Counted from the stretch's first letter, positions 1-6,982 are shown. The stretch: 8,689 nucleotides of DNA from Halobacteriales archaeon (GCA_007118075.1 SKSH01000116.1:1-8689); one strand, 5' to 3'. Notes: a model not told the origin generated them from the sequence alone. Made by a program: numbers and translations.

Positions 1-2
1 GG

Positions 3-53
3 TTGATCGATGACCTCGGGCATTGTGTCGAACTGATGGGGCTTAGCGACTAA
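3..53 (+). CDS. possible C-terminal end of a gene entering from the left (partial)
   Basis: One plus-strand frame is open from the window edge to a TAA at 51-53 and encodes 16 residues (LIDDLGHCVELMGLSD). Most codons end in G or C, as in the neighbouring genes. It would converge on the Mrp gene, leaving about 120 bp between the stops, and a short hairpin follows its stop. Sixteen codons are too few to identify a family, and an open frame this short can occur by chance, so this is tentative. Confidence 0.3.
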   Translation: MIDDLGHCVELMGLSD

Positions 54-89
54 ACCATTGTGAACCGAATGAATCAGTTTCGCCCATCA

Positions 90-110
90 GCGCCAAATCG
101 GGCGCGTTTT
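90..110 (+). terminator. short GC hairpin followed by four T's, possible terminator
   Basis: GCGCC (90-94) can pair with GGCGC (101-105) around the loop AAATCG, and TTTT lies at 107-110. It sits between the two convergent stops (53 on plus, 173 on minus), where a terminator would be expected. The stem is only 5 bp and the T run is short. Archaeal terminators usually rely on T-rich tracts without a hairpin, so this is a weak candidate. The rest of 54-172 shows no gene I can support. Confidence 0.3.
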
Positions 111-172
111 GTCATATACACGTTGGTGCGGGTGAACGGCGCTACGAAAAGAGCTAGCAAGCGAGTCGTCGC

Positions 173-1192
173 TCAAGACACCCTGCGGCGGGTGACGATT
201 CCGACGTTATCAGCCACCGACGCAGCGATCGATCTGAGGACAGCTGCCGCGTCGCTGTCGTCATGGAGAACGGCAGGGCCATCATCCCGTCGGACGGTTG
301 GATCGAGCGGTACCGATCCAAGAAACGGGAGCTGGTGGCGATCGGCCAGCGCCTCACCACCACCGGCATCGAAGATCTCATGGACCGATCCGCAATCCGG
401 ACAGCGGAAGCCAGCCATATTCTCGACGATCCCGAGGACGTTCGTCTCGTGTCTGGCGAACATCTCGAGTCCCTTGGTAGCATCATGGAGCGCAACATCC
501 TGTGGGGTCGTGACGATCACCGCACCGGTCAGTGGGATCGTCTGCAGGAGGGTCAACTGAGTGTCACCAGTGCCAGGTGGAAGATCGATCACGAGGTAAT
601 CGAGCTCGCCCCATTCGACGTCGTCCCAGAGCTGCGTGATCACTTTATGAACCATGGGACCTCGCCAGATCACCGGATCATCCTCGCCGACGAGATAGGC
701 CATGCTCATCACCTTGACACCGTTCGCCGACGGCGGAATCAGCCGCTCGTCCTCAGTGACACCCGGTGAATCAGTTTCACCGACCATCATCGGGGCATTC
801 GGTCCGTACACATCTGCATCGAACAGGCCGACCGATGCACCCCGTTGAGCCAACCCGGTCGCCAGATTCGTTGAGAGAGTGGTCTTCCCGACACCACCTT
901 TCCCTGATGCAACCGCGATGACATTCTTGACCGAACCAAGCACCGTCGACTGTTCGTCATGAGCGCCTACCCGAACGACCTCGAACTCATCGGTCAGTCC
1001 TGCCAACACTTCCTCGACATTTTCGACGATGGCATCCTCTGTGGCAGATCCGGTCGCTTGCAAGATGAGTTCCACGCGGATCAGATCGTCGTCCACCTCG
1101 ATGTCCTTCACCAGGCCGAGGTCAACGATATCGATCTCGAGGTCTGGGTCTTCAACAGTCGCCAGCCGGTCGCGCACGGCCTCCACATTCAT
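173..1192 (-). CDS. mrp: Mrp/NBP35-family P-loop ATPase, Fe-S cluster carrier
   Basis: Cytoplasmic ATPase of the Mrp/ApbC/NBP35 family, known for binding Fe-S clusters and passing them to target proteins. The 339 residues hold an N-terminal MIP18/DUF59 domain (about 1-80), a deviant Walker A loop GKGGVGKTT at 97-105 preceded by VIAVAS, a switch I region FDADVYGPNAP (124-134), and a Walker B-like VIDLPPGTGD (201-210). A CPDC motif at 264-267 is the expected cluster-binding CxxC of a dimer. All signature elements are present and the length is normal for DUF59-Mrp fusions. The DUF59 part lacks the cysteine that bacterial and eukaryotic relatives often carry: the loop reads LQATGSATED. I chose the ATG at 1192 because the DUF59 domain begins immediately and a BRE/TATA-like element lies 27 nt upstream. 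It is transcribed alone, divergently from the membrane protein at 1277. Family assignment is firm; the target apoproteins are unknown. Confidence 0.95.
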   Translation of the reverse strand: MNVEAVRDRLATVEDPDLEIDIVDLGLVKDIEVDDDLIRVELILQATGSATEDAIVENVEEVLAGLTDEFEVVRVGAHDEQSTVLGSVKNVIAVASGKGGVGKTTLSTNLATGLAQRGASVGLFDADVYGPNAPMMVGETDSPGVTEDERLIPPSANGVKVMSMAYLVGEDDPVIWRGPMVHKVITQLWDDVEWGELDYLVIDLPPGTGDTQLTLLQTIPLTGAVIVTTPQDVALHDATKGLEMFARHETNVLGIVENMAGFRCPDCGSVHEIFDAGGGEALADRHQLPFLGSVPLDPTVRRDDGPAVLHDDSDAAAVLRSIAASVADNVGIVTRRRVS

Positions 1193-1213
1193 ACGAAGCT
1201 CTTGCCGAGAATC

Positions 1214-1229
1214 GGGTGAAAGGCTTTCG
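1214..1229 (-). promoter_or_regulatory. putative BRE/TATA promoter of mrp
   Basis: On the minus strand, CGAAA (1229-1225), a haloarchaeal-type BRE, is followed after three bases by TTTCAC (1222-1217). The centre is about 27 nt before the ATG at 1192, the position expected for a leaderless transcript. The TATA part is poor. The segment 1218-1228 is also a perfect palindrome, GAAAG-G-CTTTC, so a DNA-binding protein could act here. Confidence 0.4.
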
Positions 1230-1239
1230 TTGAGCTGGA

Positions 1240-1253
1240 CGAAGGGTTTACGG
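1240..1253 (+). promoter_or_regulatory. putative BRE/TATA promoter of the LssY-like membrane protein gene
   Basis: CGAAGGGTTTACGG has a BRE-like CGAAG followed by a TATA-like TTTA (1247-1250), centred about 27 nt before the ATG at 1277. This matches leaderless haloarchaeal promoters and mirrors the arrangement on the opposite strand for mrp. Confidence 0.45.
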
Positions 1254-1276
1254 TTGATCTTCCTCTCTCTAAGAGC

Positions 1277-2512
1277 ATGCGTAGATGGGTGTTAATCGTT
1301 CTCACGATTGCGCTGGTCGGCGTCCTCGTGGTCGGGGTCACCTCATTGTTGGGCATCCCGGTGACGAGCGATATCGCCCCAGAGCAGGAACGAGAGCCGA
1401 CGATGGTGGAGCTCTCAACAGGCCAAGAGCTATGGACGTACTACTCGGCAAGCCCAGGTAACTTCGAGCAACGAAGCGCGATCAACATCGTGATCGCCAA
1501 TGCAACCACATCAGACGTCGTCTCGCTCCTCGCAGAGGATGCATCGTGGCTCGAAACCGAAACGGAGGAGGGCGATGCGGGTTCAGAAGCGTTCTCATTC
1601 GGTGAATTAGATCCAGGGCATCACGAGCAGCCACTCGGGTGGGGACAAGCCGTTGGGACCGAACGTTTCGTCTACACCGCGGTCGAGGATGAGGGACACT
1701 GGCTCGAAGAATCAGCTCAACTACACGATGGCGATTACTACGGTACTCGAGACCACCTGCGGCTCTATGAGCTGCCAGGCGAGCACCCAGCAGTCGCCAT
1801 CCAGGCACACTCAGAGCATTTTGACTGGTTCACCCTCCGACACACCGTGACGAGCGTCGAGCAGGCGCAGAAGGCCGTTGAACGAGACCTCATGGCAGTC
1901 CTCGGCGTCGAGCAGGTGACCCGGATCTTCCTCGGTAACGACACAGTCTATGATTCGGATGGATGGGCGACCTTCGTCGCGGCCTTGTTGCCGTTATTGT
2001 TCGTGCTCAGCTCGGCACGGACACGCGTGCATCGAGCACCGGTCGGTGTCATCGCTGAGCATTTCCGAGACCGGATCGAGCCAATCCACCTCGTGCTCGC
2101 AGGGACAATGGTCGCGATCATCTTCGGGGTACGCCTGGCTGGCATCGGTTTAGAACGCTATACCGACCTCAGTGTCTACATGATCGCGATCTTACTCTTC
2201 CCGTTCATCTTCATCGGGATCCCACTCGCGGCGTACGCTCTGGGCCGACAGTTCATCGCCCGGATGGATGCAGCGATGAGTGCCTCGATCGGCCTGGCGA
2301 CCGCCATCATCCTCGATTACCTCTACCTCGGCTTGGCGGTGTTGCCCATCGAGACAATCCTCCATCGAGGTGGGCTCGTCATGGCCGTCGGCCTCGTGGC
2401 AGCCGGTGCTGCGGCTCACGCCAATGGGCGAGAAACTGCCAAGCGATTCATCGCCGGTGGGGTCGCCCTCTGGGTTCTCCTCGTGGCGCTCACGCTGTTC
2501 GCGATCCTCTAA
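1277..2512 (+). CDS. polytopic membrane protein with LssY C-terminal-like extracytoplasmic domain
   Basis: A 411-residue membrane protein. A hydrophobic helix at 4-25, which is a membrane anchor or uncleaved signal, is followed by a hydrophilic domain (about 30-228) and then about six more membrane segments near 230-247, 268-290, 298-321, 335-358, 365-383 and 392-411. The soluble part carries SAINIVIANATTSDVVSLL (67-85), a following tryptophan (W91), YYGTRDHLRLY (154-164) and RHTVTSVEQAQKAVERDLM (188-206). The order and spacing resemble the LssY C-terminal domain, in which an asparagine-strand-tryptophan block precedes an R-x-H-x-R-x-W/Y motif and a terminal H...ERD block. This match is by eye. 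No function is established for the domain, and the LssY phosphatase half is absent. The ATG at 1277 starts directly at the anchor and lies 27 nt after a promoter. The last 23 bp overlap the end of the convergent methyltransferase gene. The gene itself looks real; its function is unknown. Confidence 0.85.
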   Translation: MRRWVLIVLTIALVGVLVVGVTSLLGIPVTSDIAPEQEREPTMVELSTGQELWTYYSASPGNFEQRSAINIVIANATTSDVVSLLAEDASWLETETEEGDAGSEAFSFGELDPGHHEQPLGWGQAVGTERFVYTAVEDEGHWLEESAQLHDGDYYGTRDHLRLYELPGEHPAVAIQAHSEHFDWFTLRHTVTSVEQAQKAVERDLMAVLGVEQVTRIFLGNDTVYDSDGWATFVAALLPLLFVLSSARTRVHRAPVGVIAEHFRDRIEPIHLVLAGTMVAIIFGVRLAGIGLERYTDLSVYMIAILLFPFIFIGIPLAAYALGRQFIARMDAAMSASIGLATAIILDYLYLGLAVLPIETILHRGGLVMAVGLVAAGAAAHANGRETAKRFIAGGVALWVLLVALTLFAIL

Positions 2513-3155
2513 TCTGTCGAAGCCGCATCGTCACGATTGGTTTGATCGGGAAGATACCGACGTCGTGTTCTACGTGTTCGATGGTCTCGAACGCCGGATC
2601 GGTCAGGAATCCCTCATGCTGGCGACGATCGAGATGACAGCCTCCGGCCAACGGCCGCCAGATCGGGGCGAGCCATCGCTGCGCTCGACCACGTAATCCA
2701 CGACCATTCACGTGCTCGAGAAGACGGACTTCACCGGTTGGCGTGAGTACCCTGGCGATTTCCGCTCTCACCCGGTCGGGATCAGCCACGGTACACAAGA
2801 CGAGGCTGCAGACCACCGTATCGAAACTATTGGTATCGTATGGAAGTGATTCGCCGATTGCCTCGATGAGGTTGATCTCGAGGTCGAGCTCGGTAGCTCG
2901 ATGCTGAGCACGACGGTGCAGATACGCATCTGGTTCGATCGAATGGATCGCTAGGGGTGTCTGCTCTCTGGCGGTCAGATGCTCGAGCGACCATCCGGTT
3001 CCGAGTCCCACGAAAAGCACCCGTCCCTCGAGGCCATCGAGTAGCCACCGTCGATACGGGCCGAGAAACAGCCTATCCCCTATCGCCGTCAATGGATCAT
3101 AACCAGCTGCAAACAGACGACGGAGTCCACCGTGTCCGAGGGACGGTGTGCGCAT
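2490..3155 (-). CDS. class I SAM-dependent methyltransferase (UbiE/METTL7-like)
   Basis: Transfers a methyl group from S-adenosylmethionine; the acceptor is unknown. Counting from an upstream GTG at 3182 (230 residues), motif I is VLFVGLGTGWS (55-65), the acidic ribose-binding position lies in SIEPD (81-85), and GESLPYDTNSFDTVVCSLVL (110-129) covers the adenine-side and motif IV region. RLLEHV (153-158) is motif VI. The C-terminal GGCHLDR (180-186) resembles the GCxLxR block of METTL7-type enzymes, some of which are thiol methyltransferases. I chose the ATG at 3155 (221 residues), 8 bp after the copA stop. The GTG at 3182 would overlap copA by 19 bp, and neither start has a well-placed ribosome binding site. 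The gene has no promoter space of its own, so it is almost certainly transcribed with copA. Family is firm, start moderately sure, substrate unknown. Confidence 0.9.
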   Translation of the reverse strand: MRTPSLGHGGLRRLFAAGYDPLTAIGDRLFLGPYRRWLLDGLEGRVLFVGLGTGWSLEHLTAREQTPLAIHSIEPDAYLHRRAQHRATELDLEINLIEAIGESLPYDTNSFDTVVCSLVLCTVADPDRVRAEIARVLTPTGEVRLLEHVNGRGLRGRAQRWLAPIWRPLAGGCHLDRRQHEGFLTDPAFETIEHVEHDVGIFPIKPIVTMRLRQIRGSRTA

Positions 3156-3163
3156 CTCCGAAC

Positions 3164-5785
3164 TCAACGTAACGTTCGCCACGCCCAGACGAATGGACGC
3201 AGCGGGAGGAACACGTACTCCTCGTGTGGGTCGTACTTGATGAAGGCGATACTGTTGGACATCACCGAGACGCTTGAGGCAGCCATCGCGATCCCCGCGA
3301 GCGCTGGATTGAGCAGACCGATCGAAGCAATGGGGATGAGCGTGAGGTTGTAGATGAACGCCCAGAAGAGGTTCTGACGCACCTTGTTGATCGTCGCATC
3401 AGCGATACGCACCGCCTTCAGCACATCAGCTGGATCGTCACGCATGAGGGTGATATCGCCGCTTTCGATTGCGACATCGGTCCCCGAACCGATCGCGACG
3501 CCGATATGGGCGGTCATCAGTGCGGGAGCATCGTTCACTCCATCACCGACCATCATCGCCCGTCGGCCATCTGATTGAATTTTGTCCACAGCATCGGCCT
3601 TATCCTCCGGAAGCACCTGAGCGTGAACGTTCGCTGGATCGATCCCCACCTGCTCAGCGACGGCATGGCCGGTCCGCTCGTTGTCGCCGGTGATCATGAG
3701 CACCTGGAGTCCGCGATTTTCGAGTTCGGAGACGGTTGCCTTGGCGCTCTCACGGATCTCATCGGCTGTCGCCAGGATGCCAGCAAGTTCGCCGTCGATC
3801 GCCACCAACATGGCCGTCTTCCCCTCCAACTCTAGACGCTCCATCGTCGCTGTAGCCGGGGTGGGATCGATATCGTGATCGCGCAACAGCTTTCGATTCC
3901 CGACCAACACCGTGCCGATTTCGAGCTCGGCGGTGATCCCATGGCCGGGGACGTTCTCGAATGAGGCCACGTCAGCGAGATCGAGGTCTCGTTCGGCGGC
4001 GCCCTCGACGATAGCCCGGGCGAGCGGATGCTCTGAGTTAGCCTCCGCACTCGCTGCTGCCTTCAGCACCTCCTCAGCAGTCCAAACGTGGGTGAGTAGA
4101 CCACCATCTGGTCGCTCACCACCGTCACTGGTGGGAGGTTCCTCGATCGGGATCACGTCGGTGAGAACCATGTTCCCGTGGGTGAGCGTGCCGGTCTTAT
4201 CGAAGATGACTACGTCGATACCCCGAGCTTTCTCGAGGATGTCTGCGCCCTTGAAGAGGACCCCGTTCGTGGCAGAGATGGTCGACCCGACCATGGTCGC
4301 CGCCGGTGTGGCCAGTCCGAGTGCACAGGGACAGGCGATGAGCAGTGCCGAGGCGAGGACGATGATCGAGAACTCGAAGATGGGGACACCACCTGCCTCG
4401 ATACCGGTCGGTCCGCCCCCAACCGGATCGAGGGGCACCACGGTGGCGATCGCCTCGGCCACGGGGAGCAGTTGCTCGGGGAAGAGGTACCACAAGGTGG
4501 CCCAGATGATCGCATTGATGATCACCGCCGGGACGAAGTAGGCACTGAAATGGTCGACGAGTCGCTGGATGTCGGGTTGGCGCGACTGTGCCTCCTTGAC
4601 CCGCTTGACGATCTGCTGGATGGCCGTCTCCTCTCCGACGCGGGTCGCTCTGACGAAGAGCACGCCATTCTCGTTGATCGTCGACCCGATAACCTCATCG
4701 CCGGCACTCTTCTCGACCGGGACCGACTCCCCGGTGACCATCGATTCGTTCACCGCACTCTGGCCGTCGACCACCTCACCGTCGGTCGGGATCCGCTCAC
4801 CAGGTCGGACCTTCATGACATCCCCGACCTCGATGGTATCGATAGAGACGACCTGCTCTTCGCCATCGACAACGAGGGTTGCCTCATCTGCCTGTAACTC
4901 GAGCAGCTTTCGCAACGCGGCACTCGCTTTCGCCTTCGAGCGTGCCTCGAGCCAGACACCGACGAAGATGAACCACAGGATGATCGCAACCGCCTCGAAG
5001 TATAGACCACCCTCGATGAGGGCTGCCTGAACCGCTGTCGAGTAGAGGTACCCAGCAGAGGTACCGACGGTCACGAGAGTATCCATGTTCGCCCGATGAT
5101 TGGTCACCGCCGCCTTCCAGGCGCCCTTGATGAAGTGCCAGCCAAGCGTGGCCATCAACGCCGTGGCGAAGGCGAACTGGAACCATCCCTGATCGATACC
5201 GAAGATGGTGTGCGGCTTGTCGAACCAGGGCATCATCCAGAGCATCACGATGAGGAACGGTGCGGCGAGGATTCCCCCGAGGATGACGAGCCGTCGCTTC
5301 CGTCTGAGATCTCGCTGGACGGCCGTCTCTCGTTCGGTGGTCAGATCGTCGAGCTCGCCATCAGCACCCCGTTCTGGAGTGTACCCTGCTGCCTCGATGG
5401 CATCGAAAAGGGTCGCCAACTCCACCATCGCCGGGTTGTACCGAACGGTCGCCTCGTCGGTGGCGAAGTTGACTGATGCCTCGATGACTCCCGTTGTCGA
5501 CTCGAGCGACTCACGGACACTCGTAGAGCAGGTAGCACAACTCATCCCAGCGACCTCGATCGTCGTCGACTCGAGATCAGGGTCGTATCCCGAGGCTTCG
5601 ATGGTGTCGTAGATCTCACCGAGGGTGGTGACTGACGCATCGTACCTGACGGTCACCTCGTCGGTGGCGAAATTGGCATGCACCTCCTGTACCCCTGTGA
5701 GCTGACCCACCGCATCCTCGATGGTGCCTGAACAGGTTGCACATGACATCCCCGCCACATCGAGGTGAATCCGACGTGTCTCCAT
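3164..5785 (-). CDS. copA: Cu+-exporting P1B-type ATPase with two HMA domains
   Basis: Pumps Cu+ (possibly also Ag+) out of the cytoplasm using ATP. The 873 residues begin with two heavy-metal-associated domains, each with GMSCATC: cysteines 15/18 and 83/86. Eight membrane helices follow, with about four before the actuator domain. The actuator carries TGES (351-354). The transport motif is CPC (485-487). The phosphorylation loop is DKTGT, with D529 as the catalytic aspartate. The nucleotide domain has the HP motif (586-587), and GDGVNDAP runs from 747. YN (812-813) in the seventh helix and MxxSS (834-838) in the eighth match the Cu+-selective P1B-1 group. Every catalytic element is intact and the length is normal for two HMA domains. 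A loop of about 30 residues (438-470, with GGG and GG runs) before the CPC helix is longer than I expect. ATG at 5785 lies 25 nt after a TATA box. The downstream methyltransferase is coupled to its end. Confidence 0.97.
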   Translation of the reverse strand: METRRIHLDVAGMSCATCSGTIEDAVGQLTGVQEVHANFATDEVTVRYDASVTTLGEIYDTIEASGYDPDLESTTIEVAGMSCATCSTSVRESLESTTGVIEASVNFATDEATVRYNPAMVELATLFDAIEAAGYTPERGADGELDDLTTERETAVQRDLRRKRRLVILGGILAAPFLIVMLWMMPWFDKPHTIFGIDQGWFQFAFATALMATLGWHFIKGAWKAAVTNHRANMDTLVTVGTSAGYLYSTAVQAALIEGGLYFEAVAIILWFIFVGVWLEARSKAKASAALRKLLELQADEATLVVDGEEQVVSIDTIEVGDVMKVRPGERIPTDGEVVDGQSAVNESMVTGESVPVEKSAGDEVIGSTINENGVLFVRATRVGEETAIQQIVKRVKEAQSRQPDIQRLVDHFSAYFVPAVIINAIIWATLWYLFPEQLLPVAEAIATVVPLDPVGGGPTGIEAGGVPIFEFSIIVLASALLIACPCALGLATPAATMVGSTISATNGVLFKGADILEKARGIDVVIFDKTGTLTHGNMVLTDVIPIEEPPTSDGGERPDGGLLTHVWTAEEVLKAAASAEANSEHPLARAIVEGAAERDLDLADVASFENVPGHGITAELEIGTVLVGNRKLLRDHDIDPTPATATMERLELEGKTAMLVAIDGELAGILATADEIRESAKATVSELENRGLQVLMITGDNERTGHAVAEQVGIDPANVHAQVLPEDKADAVDKIQSDGRRAMMVGDGVNDAPALMTAHIGVAIGSGTDVAIESGDITLMRDDPADVLKAVRIADATINKVRQNLFWAFIYNLTLIPIASIGLLNPALAGIAMAASSVSVMSNSIAFIKYDPHEEYVFLPLRPFVWAWRTLR

Positions 5786-5786
5786 G

Positions 5787-5797
5787 GTTGAATCAAC
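5787..5797. promoter_or_regulatory. 11-bp palindrome at the copA transcription start, candidate operator
   Basis: GTTGA-A-TCAAC is a perfect inverted repeat of 5-bp arms around one base. It lies between the copA TATA box and the ATG at 5785, where a bound protein would block transcription start. No regulator gene is in the window. Five-bp arms can arise by chance. Confidence 0.35.
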
Positions 5798-5805
5798 GGG
5801 TTCGA

Positions 5806-5814
5806 GCTTTTAGG
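5806..5814 (-). promoter_or_regulatory. TATA box of copA
   Basis: On the minus strand the element reads CCTAAAAGC, centred about 25 nt before the copA ATG. The surrounding 5786-5870 spacer is visibly AT-richer than the coding DNA. The position fits a leaderless or nearly leaderless copA transcript. Two GTAAG copies lie further upstream on the same strand (plus-strand CTTAC at 5823-5827 and 5855-5859), 32 bp apart. Confidence 0.55.
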
Positions 5815-5849
5815 CAGTTATGCTTACGATTATTCAGTTGAAGCCAGTG

Positions 5850-5867
5850 AAAACCTTACAATACAAA
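5850..5867 (-). terminator. T-rich tract after the coiled-coil protein gene, likely archaeal terminator
   Basis: Directly after the TGA at 5871-5873 the minus strand runs TTTGTATTGTAAGGTTTT, with 11 T's in 18 bases and no hairpin. T-rich stretches just past the stop are the usual archaeal termination signal. It would separate this transcript from copA. Confidence 0.4.
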
Positions 5868-5870
5868 GTC

Positions 5871-6941
5871 TCAGTCAGATCCCTGGAACATCTCTCCAAG
5901 CTGATCGCGCCATGCGGTGAGCTCATCAATCGAATCCGATGCCGATTCGAGCTGTGTCGCGAGCGCTGCCAGCTCCTCCTCGAGGTCGTCGAGTTGATCT
6001 GCCGTGCCGGATATCGACTCGAGCTGTGTCGAGAGTGATTCCACCTCCCCTTCGAGCGTACCGAACTCACCCGCAAGGTCGACATCCACCGAATCGAGGT
6101 CGTCCGCCAGCTGATCGACCCTCGAGGTCAGTTGCTCGACCGATTCATCGAGCTCGAGGACGGTCACCTCGAGTTCTTTGAGGCGATCTGGACCATCGTC
6201 ATCGAGGAATGCCATCACCGGCTCGGTGTACGCAAAGAGGTCCTCGGTGCGTGTCTGGAGGTGACGAAGCTGTGCCTCTGAGCTATTGGATAGATCGAGG
6301 CCCAACTCGGTGCTGAGTATCTCTCGGATCTCCGCTGAGACCTCCTCGCTTGCGAGCTCCTCGGCAAGTGCCTCGGCGACCAACCCCTCGGTCACCGGTG
6401 GGGATGACTCAGCAGTCGTGGTATCAGTCGGTTCGATTGATTCGGCCGTCTCGGGGGCTTCTGGGTCTGGTTCGCCCGATTGCTCGTCCGAACTGCTGAT
6501 TAACGATCTGAGTGCATCGTTTCGGTCGGGGTCGAAAAGCTCCCCGACTTTGCCCGTGGCTGGGGAATCCATGAATTCCTGGACCGAGACGATCTCGGGG
6601 TCCCCGAGGAACTCCTGTACCTCGGTGTCGTCGGTGATCCGCAGCCCATAGATTGTCCGTACCGTCTCCTCCGGTTCGACCGTTCGCTCGAACTCGATAC
6701 GGCTGTCCTGATATGCCGTCCAGTGCTCACTCTCGTAATCGGCATGGAACCCGATGGATTCTAGCGAGTATCCATCAGGAACATACTCCCGCACGAGGAC
6801 GGTTGCCGCTGTCTCCCTGGAAGAATGCAACACCAGCTCGATCGTCGGCACAGGGAATTCGTCGACCACCAGCGATTTGGTGACCGAGATACCATCTCGA
6901 TCGACGGTGATCGGCTCATTGGATTGGTTCCCTTCGCTCAT
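5871..6941 (-). CDS. acidic coiled-coil protein with N-terminal beta-rich domain, function unknown
   Basis: I do not recognise a characterised family. From the ATG at 6941 the protein is 356 residues, very acidic, with no signal peptide or membrane segment, so probably cytoplasmic. Residues about 10-110 look like one beta-rich domain with VTKSLVVDEFPVPTIEL (20-36), VREYVPDGYSLESIGFH (50-66) and VRTIYGLRI (94-102). Residues 150-183 form a Glu/Pro/Thr/Ser linker. Residues about 183-245 look helical, and 253-348 form heptad-like coiled coil (for example LELDESVEQLTSRVDQLADD), ending in WRDQLGEMFQGSD. Two stretches 24 residues apart share STQLES and ATQLES. An in-frame start exists at 7004, but that would overlap the upstream hydrolase gene. 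The 6941 ATG follows a strong TATA box by 29 nt, so I prefer it. The layout suggests an oligomerising scaffold or adaptor; this is inference from shape only. Confidence 0.8.
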   Translation of the reverse strand: MSEGNQSNEPITVDRDGISVTKSLVVDEFPVPTIELVLHSSRETAATVLVREYVPDGYSLESIGFHADYESEHWTAYQDSRIEFERTVEPEETVRTIYGLRITDDTEVQEFLGDPEIVSVQEFMDSPATGKVGELFDPDRNDALRSLISSSDEQSGEPDPEAPETAESIEPTDTTTAESSPPVTEGLVAEALAEELASEEVSAEIREILSTELGLDLSNSSEAQLRHLQTRTEDLFAYTEPVMAFLDDDGPDRLKELEVTVLELDESVEQLTSRVDQLADDLDSVDVDLAGEFGTLEGEVESLSTQLESISGTADQLDDLEEELAALATQLESASDSIDELTAWRDQLGEMFQGSD

Positions 6942-6966
6942 ATGGGCGGATACCGCGAGCCGTGGG

Positions 6967-6975
6967 ATAAAATAA
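6967..6975 (-). promoter_or_regulatory. TATA box of the coiled-coil protein gene
   Basis: The minus strand reads TTATTTTAT, centred 29-30 nt before the ATG at 6941, in a short gap between the hydrolase stop (6983) and this start. It is the clearest TATA element in the window and is the main reason for rejecting the longer start at 7004. The same T-rich run may also end the hydrolase transcript. Confidence 0.6.
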
Positions 6976-6982
6976 CCGGTGC

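Noticed and set aside
1..23. Minus-strand ATG at 23 running off the left edge (MPEVIDQ)
   Set aside because: Only seven codons are visible and there is no TATA element at the right distance; it conflicts with the equally short plus-strand frame.
69..80. gaatcagtttc occurring near 70 and again near 770
   Set aside because: Two copies of an 11-mer, one inside mrp, with no flanking similarity; most likely chance.
263..769. Plus-strand open frame of 168 codons opposite mrp
   Set aside because: Antisense to the conserved ATPase core, with no recognisable domain.
3912..4541. Plus-strand open frame of 209 codons opposite copA, rich in Ser, Pro, Thr and Ala
   Set aside because: It lies wholly antisense to well-conserved copA domains, and its composition is that of a reverse-strand shadow of GC-rich coding DNA.
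4178..4897. Plus-strand open frame of 239 codons, very Asp/Arg rich
   Set aside because: Antisense to the CopA actuator and membrane region, with no motif, promoter or sensible fold; a shadow.
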